From Aquatica leii (lineage: Eukaryota; Arthropoda; Insecta; Coleoptera; Lampyridae), in assembly GCA_035610365.1 (NCBI GenBank), contig CM069435.1:68693389-68757388 (forward strand): a DNA stretch of 64,000 nt, read 5' to 3'. The notes beneath the pieces are model-generated. The model ran no database searches and was not told the DNA's origin. It was given only the letters and a program-made list of their open reading frames with translations. Shown piece by piece: positions 60,025 through 64,000 of the stretch (position 1 is its first letter; each line of letters begins with the position of its first letter). The position numbers and the translations under genes are program-made.

Positions 60025-60054
60025 ATAATTGAAGGGTTTCGTGCAAAAAGTCCT
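60025..60054 (+). repeat. 30-bp inverted repeat, left arm
   Basis: Matches the reverse complement of 63439-63468 at 29 of 30 positions (core GTTTCGTGCAAAAAGTCCT). The arms enclose the P-like relic and gypsy scrap. Flanks show only a weak 8-bp similarity (5/8), so terminal repeats of one transposon are possible but unproven. Confidence 0.7.
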
Positions 60055-61370
60055 TAAGTAGAATTTTTATGTTTTTAGATATTAAGGTTTCTAGTTTTTG
60101 TTTTAATCTAGAAATCTTATTGTTTATATTTTTGATAAGATTTTTTATATGTTTACTTAGATTGCTTGCCATAATGTTATTAAGTTGTAACGTAAAAAAT
60201 AATATTATACATAAAAAAAAATAAACAAGAAAAGATTTTAACTTGAAATTTTGTAACTTGTCTGGCTTCAATTTCAAACAAGAAGTGTACGCTGGGTTGG
60301 GTAAAATTCTTGTAGAATAAAGTCTTTGGTGTCTTGATTTATACAAAACAAGTACGTCATAATATCTCCTTTTATAGTGTCCCATATTTTAGGGAGTAGA
60401 AAACATGACGGATCAGCATTTTGATATCCCAGGTATAGAAGGTTTTTTTTTTCACTAAAAAGATTTTTGTATCCAGCACTTTGAGACATTGATGTTTTTA
60501 GTCAGTTCCAAGAATATTAGTTTAAAAGGATTTATGCATCGAACATTCTGTATAAACTTTACATAACAGTCTAGGTTGTCTACTTTTTCGCTTTTAAGTA
60601 TTAGTAATTATCGCTGAAATTTTATTTATCAACTTACCAGGTATACTTTCATCAATATCACTTATTATTTACCAACAACTTTAAAACAGAATAACTCAAC
60701 ATTTGACAGTATGAATTATGATGACAGAACAGATCACCTTAATAACATTTACAACACAGTTAGGAATTCCTACACTTAGAGATTTTTTACTACATAGGGA
60801 TTTTTTAAGCGAAATAGTTAGTAGAAGCATAAAAAAAGGTATGAGAATTTAGCTACTTAGGAACTTTTTAGAACAAAATAGGATTTGAAAATGAACGTAT
60901 ATGTTGTTGTATAAGAAATGGCAAAAACCATCCACTTTTGGACGTTTAACCTTAATGAGTAGACTTGGGAAAATCACATGATTCTGTTTACATTTATCTC
61001 TTATCCGAGAGATTCAATTGTGATTATCTGCCTAAAGTTACTTCCTTTTTTATCAACAGTTTTAAATCAACCGCCAATCGACAAGAAAGCATAATTTATC
61101 AAAACTATGTAAGAAACAGGAAAGTAAGAACTGCTAACACAATTGGATCTGTGATTGATATTTGTTTGACATTCCTTTAAGATTTAAGTGTTACTTAGTG
61201 TTAGTGTTTAGCGTGTATGGAAGACATTTTCATTTACAGCTAGTAATATTTTTGTTCGTTTAAGATTTAGTATTAGTTTAGTGTTAGTGTGTGTTCAAGA
61301 TTCAACATTTTCTTATATACAATTTAAAATTGAAGACGTAATTGAATCTGAGTTTTTTATTTATTAGATA
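60055..61370. other. Stretch with unassigned minus-strand frames
   Basis: Minus frames at 60274-60489 and 59981-60385 overlap in different phases. One has a leucine/lysine-rich coiled segment ending DFLHETLQL, which is the left inverted-repeat sequence. I do not recognise a family. Confidence 0.35.
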
Positions 61371-62521
61371 ATGGTTGGAGTAAATTGTTGTGTTAGAAAT
61401 CGACAACGCCATCAAACGTGATAGACGCGTACCCCGAGCATTAAACCACCTAACATATCAACATGTCACCATAGATCAAATTAAAAAAATACGCCATACA
61501 AATATTCAGTCAGAGGTTAGTAGTAACACTTAATCTCACCGAAAAGTTAGATAAGTTTTGTACTTTGTAATTGTTTTTGTTGTTAATATTTTTTTTAATT
61601 ATTTAAAATTCCTGAGGGAGGGTCCAGAGTATATTTCTGGAGTGTTGTTATTTTTTCATTTTATAGCTTAACGGTTGCACAAAAGAAGCATCAAATGGGA
61701 AAAAATTGAGGTGTGGAATTGATGAGACCACTGGTCAGTTTAAATTTTGAACAGAAGAAGCAATTCTTATTTTAACTTCAATGGCCTTTAAAGTTAAGAA
61801 TCTTAGGGATAATCCAAAGCCACCTAGCTTAAACAACTGGATATTTACAATTAAACGTTTTATAAACATTTAGAATGTTGTCAAAAAAGAAGGTTTTCAA
61901 TATTTATTACGTAGCCACGGAATTCAGCCTACAAATCCTATAGCAAAAAACTTTACATCTATTTTTAAAACTACCGTTATGAACGTAAACATAAAATACC
62001 ATAATAGGTCATATAATTGCAAAGATGATAAATGTACTGATGCATGTTTGAGAACATAAAAAAATAAATGATTAATTCAGAAATACATGGAAATAAACAG
62101 TTATGGGAAGCACAAATAAATTCAACTTTAACAAGCAATAGAATAGACGTTGGTATACAAAAACAAACTTATATTACCCAATTAGGTAATCAATTATTAC
62201 AAATTGGCATAAGTGATATGAGTAGCAGTTATGTTGCAAGATTATTTAAAAAAAAAAAATAAGAGACTTGATTGTAATTACTGCAAAAATAAAATGTTTG
62301 AGAATCATGATACATATTTTAATGTTCTGATAAAGGAAAGAGAAGCCGATATTAATTTCAGGCAAAGATTATCTTATCCCAGAGAAAAGTTGAAATCGAT
62401 GTTCATAAAATTTTTGAGTATTATTAACAGATATTTAAACGAAAATCCCAATTCAAAAAATATTTATAAACAAACCAACATTGGAATTCTTGAGCAAGTA
62501 GATTTTTCTTCAATAGCTTAA
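61371..62521 (+). pseudogene. Second P-element-like transposase relic, internally deleted
   Basis: It opens with a THAP-like start at 61371 (MVGVNCCVRN) that soon hits stops and runs into LTYQHVTIDQIKKIR, similar to the GTP-binding region of P transposases, so the RNase H core seems deleted. A donor near 61517 and acceptor TTTTATAG near 61666 mark an intron. Exon 2 reads CTKEASNGKKLRCGID, then LNNWIFTIKRF, GFQYLLRSHGIQ (the QDxLENFF part missing) and, from 62068, GISDMSSSYVA, then NKRLDCNYCKNKM and NFRQRLSYPREKLKSMF, the family's C-terminal zinc-like tail, ending at 62519-62521. A frameshift falls in the A-run at about 62249. It is a different lineage from the 35-49-kb element. Confidence 0.72.
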
Positions 62522-62703
62522 TTTAATAAACATATTTTAGTAGTAGGTAACAAAATATTATTATTAACAATTAAAACCATCTTTCAATAATTGGTGTAAA
62601 TTTATAAACAGAATTTAAATGGTCGCAATACTAGATCTGTATTAACGCCAAATATTACCACACAAAAAACGGTAACAATGTTTAATAAAAGAAAAAAAAG
62701 AGA

Positions 62704-63060
62704 ATGCTACCAGTACTGTACCCTCTAAGACAAAGATCAACCTGCTTCGAAAGAACACAAATTTTTACTCCGAGTAATAACAAAGTCAGCCAAGCGCTAA
62801 CGGAAAGTGAAAATCCATTGATTGCTAATGATATAAATACCGTCACTTACACTTTGTCCTTCAGTGAGATTTACCACTCCGAAGATGCAACGTGCAATGT
62901 CTTGCGAAACATTAGTTTGTTTGGGTTCACGAACGACAATACGGCAAAAGCCAAATTCTACTTGTTGTTTTGGCTCTCAGGGAAAGACTAGGATCAAGCC
63001 TAAAAAGTCTGTGTTTACGACGCAGTCTAAGCCGAAAGTCGCTTATAATCGTAACCAAGA
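62704..63060 (+). pseudogene. Gypsy-type retrotransposon scrap
   Basis: A less AT-rich patch with an open frame 62704-62991. In the overlapping frame (62864-63130) it reads STCCFGSQGKTRIKPKK and SKPKVAYNRNQENR, closely similar to 51270-51370 on the other strand. The family is inferred only through that link to the 50-kb LTR relic. Confidence 0.45.
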
Positions 63061-63681
63061 AAACCGCAAAAGCTTAAGATTTTATATCTATCTATGTCTA
63101 TTTGTTATTTATATGGTAATTAATATTTAAATAAATATGTAAAAATATTTTTCAAAGTAATTTCATTTTTAATTGACTTAATTTTCTTATTTATTGATAA
63201 TATTTATTTTGCAAACGTTAATTTTAACATCTATCATGTAAATATAAAGGTTAATTGAAAAAAAAAATCGTAAATAGAATTTTTAACCCAATTTCAAATA
63301 ATGCATGGGTTATTGTGTCTCCCAACCACCAGAGAACGCTTTTAAAATTTGACCTACTCTAAAACAAAGTCGTTGTGCGTCTAAAGAGTGGGTGGTTTGT
63401 AACAGATGGCATAGACAGTATAAAATTGCAAAAATGTCAGGACTTTTTGCACGAAACTCTTCAATTATTGGTTAACGATGAAAATATAGAATAGAATGTT
63501 CCTAATTCATATTTTAACCCATTGACATACATTTTAAACTTAAAGTAAACATTGACAAAAGGATCAATTATTTAAACCATTTTTCATTTTTTAACAAATT
63601 ATATTTTATTGATGAAAATATTTAAATTACAGTTAAAACTATTGTTTTAATGACATATATACAAGATAAAACTAAAACAAT
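63061..63681. other. AT-rich stretch containing the right arm of the 30-bp inverted repeat
   Basis: 63439-63468 is the partner of 60025-60054. Nothing else is recognised. Confidence 0.5.
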
Positions 63682-64000
63682 TTAGTAATGTTGTAAAGTA
63701 TGATATTTTTCAAAGCACTCAGGTAAATGTAGTGCAATTAAACATTGTTTACATTGCCAAGTGGTTTTGCTTCTGATATTATGCTTAGCACATACATGAC
63801 AACTCTTTGCTGGGTGCTGCTTTTTATCAGTGGGGGGTATATGTTTAAGAAAATGTGCTCAATTTTTTGCCTGTAGACGAGTTGGGCAGTCATTTTTTGA
63901 TGGACGTCCGCGAGTTGCGTAATTAGGTAAAGATAGATTAGACAGCATTTCTTACGCTACGTTTAGATGAAAATCAACAATTGTTTGTTTTGTTATATTC
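63682..64000 (-). pseudogene. C-terminus of a second piggyBac-type transposase, cut by the window edge
   Basis: The minus frame reads LPNYATRGRPSKNDCPTRLQ, then CHVCAKHNIRSKTTWQCKQC and ALHLPECFEKYH, ending at TAA 63682-63684. This is the cysteine-rich tail and preceding basic linker typical of one insect piggyBac-derived family. In-frame stops at 63859-63861 (TGA, probably once Trp) and 63952-63954 show decay. The tail differs from that of the 56-kb copy, so it is another lineage. The catalytic core would lie beyond 64000. Confidence 0.8.

Overview
This is AT-rich eukaryotic DNA. The frequent short introns in transposon genes and the mix of families (BEL/Pao, Penelope, piggyBac, P-element/THAP9, FLYWCH-type MULE, Ty3/gypsy) point to an insect, possibly a sap-feeding hemipteran (species not determinable here). 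I see no convincing host gene, rRNA, tRNA or CRISPR. Almost all readable coding sequence is transposon-derived, and nearly all of it is decayed. The exception is one young, intact gypsy element.

Layout. 1-4.4 kb: no gene seen. 4.4-10.3 kb: a minus-strand transposase-like relic split by about 3.9 kb of unexplained DNA, into which a 2,533-bp Mutator-like element (5941-8473, 9-bp target duplication, 125-bp terminal repeats built from 14-16-bp subrepeats) was inserted. 10.37-10.57 kb: a 196-bp MITE. 15.5-20.5 kb: a 5'-truncated Penelope element (minus), then a degenerate BEL/Pao pol (plus) carrying a 98-bp internal tandem duplication. 22.3 kb: a second Penelope endonuclease scrap. 27.0-28.4 kb: a gypsy-type gag relic and a pogo-like DDE scrap. 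29.3-29.9 and 32.7-33.2 kb: two unrelated degenerate tandem arrays (periods about 155 and 97 bp).

35.47-49.49 kb is the centrepiece. A P-element-like transposon has 32-bp terminal inverted repeats (31/32 identical) and a 7-bp flanking duplication, and encodes a THAP9-type transposase on the minus strand in two exons. That gene is broken by stops and a frameshift. Between its second and third catalytic acids sits a 9,374-bp gypsy element (36923-46296) with 5-bp target duplication AATGT, two nearly identical 2-kb LTRs, an intact gag and an intact pol. Gag and pol overlap with a canonical -1 slippery heptamer GGGAAAC in the correct phase. The near-identical LTRs and open frames suggest a recently active element. 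The P intron also holds a short element with inverted arrays of about 15-bp subrepeats.

50.1-51.8 kb: an internally deleted gypsy relic between two about 430-bp LTR-like direct repeats (minus). 55.8-57.9 kb: a complete but decayed piggyBac element (minus). 60.0-63.5 kb: a 30-bp inverted pair flanking a second P-like transposase relic (plus) and a gypsy scrap. 63.7-64.0 kb: the C-terminus of another piggyBac-type transposase running off the window edge. The genes do not form a pathway; the window is a nested insertion record in which the order of events can partly be read.
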